From assembly GCA_031431395.1 (NCBI GenBank), contig JANPDJ010000186.1, positions 1 to 5,352 on the forward strand: a stretch of DNA of 5,352 nucleotides, given 5' to 3'. This stretch comes from VGPE01 sp031431395. GTDB taxonomy: Bacteria > Chloroflexota > Limnocylindria > Limnocylindrales > CSP1-4. Position 1 is the stretch's first letter, and every line of letters begins with the position of its first letter. The position numbers and the translations under genes are program-made. This document shows, one piece after another, positions 4,025-5,352 of this stretch. Under the pieces are notes generated by a model. It saw only the letters and a list, made by a program, of their open reading frames with translations. It had not been told where the DNA came from and searched no databases.

Positions 4025-5221
4025 GTGCCGAGGACCATTGCGCGGGTATGGGAGGGAGACCCTGGCGCGATGGGCGGGCGCCGGGCGCGTGCCTCGCTCC
4101 GATACGAAGCATTCGTCCCTGACGAGATCGCGACGCTCAGCCCCGTCGTCCCGTTCGAGGTTGCCGACCTCTCGGCGGATGCCGAGGCGGCGATCCGGGC
4201 GCTCAACGAGCGCGCCTCGGTGGGCGGCCTGGAGGCGATCGGCCCGCTACTTCTGCGGTCGGAGGCCGTGGCGTCGTCCCGGATCGAGGGCTACGACGTC
4301 TCGTCGCTCAACCTCGCCCGGGCGCTCATCGATCCCCGGGCGGCGCGGGGCAGCGCCAGGATCGTCGCGGCGAACGTGTCCGCGATGGAGGAGGCGATCG
4401 CGATCGGGGACCGCACCGAACCGGTGACCGTCGCCGACCTGCTGGCGATCCACGCGGTGCTCATGGCAGGCGACGAGCGCGCACGACCCGGCCGCGTGCG
4501 CGAGGAGCAGAACTGGATCGGCGGCCGGCTCGGGAACCCGTCCGATGCGGCCTTCGTGCCCCCGCCGGAGGACTTGGTCCTGCCGCTGCTCGAGGACCTC
4601 GTTGCCTTCGTCGCTCGAGCCGACCTGCCCGCGGTGGCGCAGGCCGCCGTTGCCCATGGGCAGTTCGAGACGATCCATCCCTTCATCGACGGTAACGGCC
4701 GTGTCGGCCGGGCCCTCATCCACGTCGTGCTGCGGCGGCGCGGTGTCGCCGCCCGGTTCGTCCCGCCGGTCAGCATCGTCCTGGCGGCCCGGCCCAACGC
4801 CTACGTCGATGGGCTCACGGCGTTCCGCGAGGGAGGCGTTGCCGAGTGGATCGGCTCGTTCTCCGAGGCAGCCGGGCGAGCGGCGGCTGCCTCGATCGAG
4901 CTCGCCGACCGGGTGGCCGCGCTCCAGGGCGAGTGGCGCGAGCGCGCGGGCCGCCCGAGGGCCGGATCCGCGGCGAGCAAGCTCATCGCGCTGCTCCCCG
5001 CGCTGCCGGTGCTGTCCGCGCCCACCGCCCGCGCGGCGATCGGCGTCAGCCAGCAACAGACGCTCGCGGCGCTCAAGGCGCTGGCCGAGCCCGGTGTCAT
5101 CCGCCAGCTGAGCGCGGGGACCTACGACCGCCAGTATGCGGCGACCGAGCTGTTCGACCTGCTCACGGCCTACGAGGAGGGGATCGTCGGCCGGGCACGG
5201 AGTGCGCGGCCAACGCCATAG
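4025..5221 (+). CDS. Fic family protein (class II, self-inhibited, with winged-helix tail)
   Basis: This 398-residue protein belongs to the Fic family, which mostly transfers AMP from ATP to hydroxyl side chains of target proteins. The active-site loop is complete at residues 218-229, HPFIDGNGRVGR, with catalytic His218, acidic Asp222 for metal, and Arg226/Arg229 for phosphate contacts. Residues 84-89, SSRIEG, fit the inhibitory motif [S/T]xxxE[G/N]; Glu88 would block ATP gamma-phosphate placement, so the protein carries its own brake (class II) and needs no separate antitoxin, and none is seen. The N-terminal part (about 28-110) is the Fic_N region; REEQNWIGG (159-167) begins the target-docking flap. 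Residues about 318-385 (ARAAIGVSQQQTLAALKAL and a following beta wing) look like a winged helix, found in many stand-alone Fic proteins and suggesting DNA binding or self-regulation. GTG 4025 is favoured by GGAGG 4 bases upstream. It diverges from the TetR gene. Confidence 0.93.
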   Translation: MPRTIARVWEGDPGAMGGRRARASLRYEAFVPDEIATLSPVVPFEVADLSADAEAAIRALNERASVGGLEAIGPLLLRSEAVASSRIEGYDVSSLNLARALIDPRAARGSARIVAANVSAMEEAIAIGDRTEPVTVADLLAIHAVLMAGDERARPGRVREEQNWIGGRLGNPSDAAFVPPPEDLVLPLLEDLVAFVARADLPAVAQAAVAHGQFETIHPFIDGNGRVGRALIHVVLRRRGVAARFVPPVSIVLAARPNAYVDGLTAFREGGVAEWIGSFSEAAGRAAAASIELADRVAALQGEWRERAGRPRAGSAASKLIALLPALPVLSAPTARAAIGVSQQQTLAALKALAEPGVIRQLSAGTYDRQYAATELFDLLTAYEEGIVGRARSARPTP

Positions 5222-5246
5222 GGCAACCCCGGGCCACTATCTGGTC

Positions 5247-5266
5247 GGGTGGCGTCTATGCCACCC
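5247..5266 (+). terminator. Putative hairpin terminator of fic
   Basis: GGGTGGC at 5247-5253 and GCCACCC at 5260-5266 form a perfect 7-pair GC-rich stem with the 6-base loop GTCTAT, starting 26 bases after the fic stop codon. No T-run follows, so it would be a U-less terminator or an RNA-end stabiliser. Confidence 0.5.
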
Positions 5267-5280
5267 TCGAGTTCATCGCG

Positions 5281-5298
5281 CCACGTCGGCCGACGTGG
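5281..5298. repeat. Perfect 18-bp palindrome
   Basis: CCACGTCGG at 5281-5289 is followed directly by its reverse complement CCGACGTGG at 5290-5298, with no spacer. A gapless palindrome of this length is a better protein-binding site than RNA hairpin, but it may be a second termination element or the operator of a gene beyond the window. No gene is supported in the surrounding 5222-5352. Confidence 0.55.
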
Positions 5299-5352
5299 TC
5301 GCCCGCGGGCGGAGTCAGCGAGATCGCGGGGCGGGATCTCCGCGCGCACGCC

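Noticed and set aside
4247..5056. Minus-strand open frame of 269 codons opposite fic
   Set aside because: It is antisense to a clear Fic domain, is Arg/Asp/Gly-rich and low in hydrophobic residues, and has no start context. It is a typical antisense shadow.
5254..5352. C-terminal end of a convergent minus-strand gene entering from the right
   Set aside because: A frame ending in MNSRVA and a TAG near 5256 is open to the window edge, but it is too short to judge, has no recognised motif and runs through the palindrome cluster.

Overview
The window is high-GC bacterial DNA (by eye about two-thirds G+C) with many GTG/TTG starts, R/A/G-rich shadow frames and at least one promoter that seems to sit directly against its start codon. 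This fits Actinomycetota or Chloroflexota and their relatives; no gene here fixes the phylum, and no rRNA, tRNA or CRISPR array was seen.

Layout. (1) 2-286, + strand: the 3' end of a gene whose start lies outside the window, encoding an extracytoplasmic domain followed by one C-terminal membrane anchor. (2) 287-857: no intact gene, but a minus-strand scrap heap. A 98-codon open frame at 321-617 joins a piece resembling the start of an AbiEii-type nucleotidyltransferase toxin to a shrunken piece of an IS481-type transposase. (3) 858-1049, +: a possible 63-residue two-helix membrane protein. (4) 1109-1133: a hairpin that may end transcription from the minus-strand operon.

(5) 1160-3720, all minus strand, is the core of the window: a TetR-family regulator (3720-3100), a DUF998-like six-helix membrane protein (3032-2352), a four-helix membrane protein (2316-1804), a 52-residue two-helix protein (1807-1649) that starts at a TTG overlapping the previous stop and is easily missed, and a SRPBCC/START-like protein (1633-1160). 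Gaps are -4 to 67 bases, so this looks like one operon. Between the regulator and the DUF998 gene lie an A/T-rich stretch, a TTGACC -35 box, a weak -10 box 6 bases before the ATG, and a TTGAC-N4-GTCAA palindrome covering the -35 box. This is a plausible operator for the adjacent TetR protein. The likely picture is a regulator controlling a membrane-protein set plus a hydrophobic-ligand-binding protein; the ligand is unknown.

(6) 3721-4024: a 304-base divergent intergenic region with a 15-base direct repeat, copies 52 bases apart, just before the next gene. (7) 4025-5221, +: a complete Fic-domain protein with an N-terminal inhibitory motif, the full HPF-x-D-GNGR active-site loop and a winged-helix tail, so a self-regulated AMP-transferase (or other nucleotidyl-transferase) that may also bind DNA. 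(8) 5222-5352: no gene seen, but four inverted repeats in about 100 bases.
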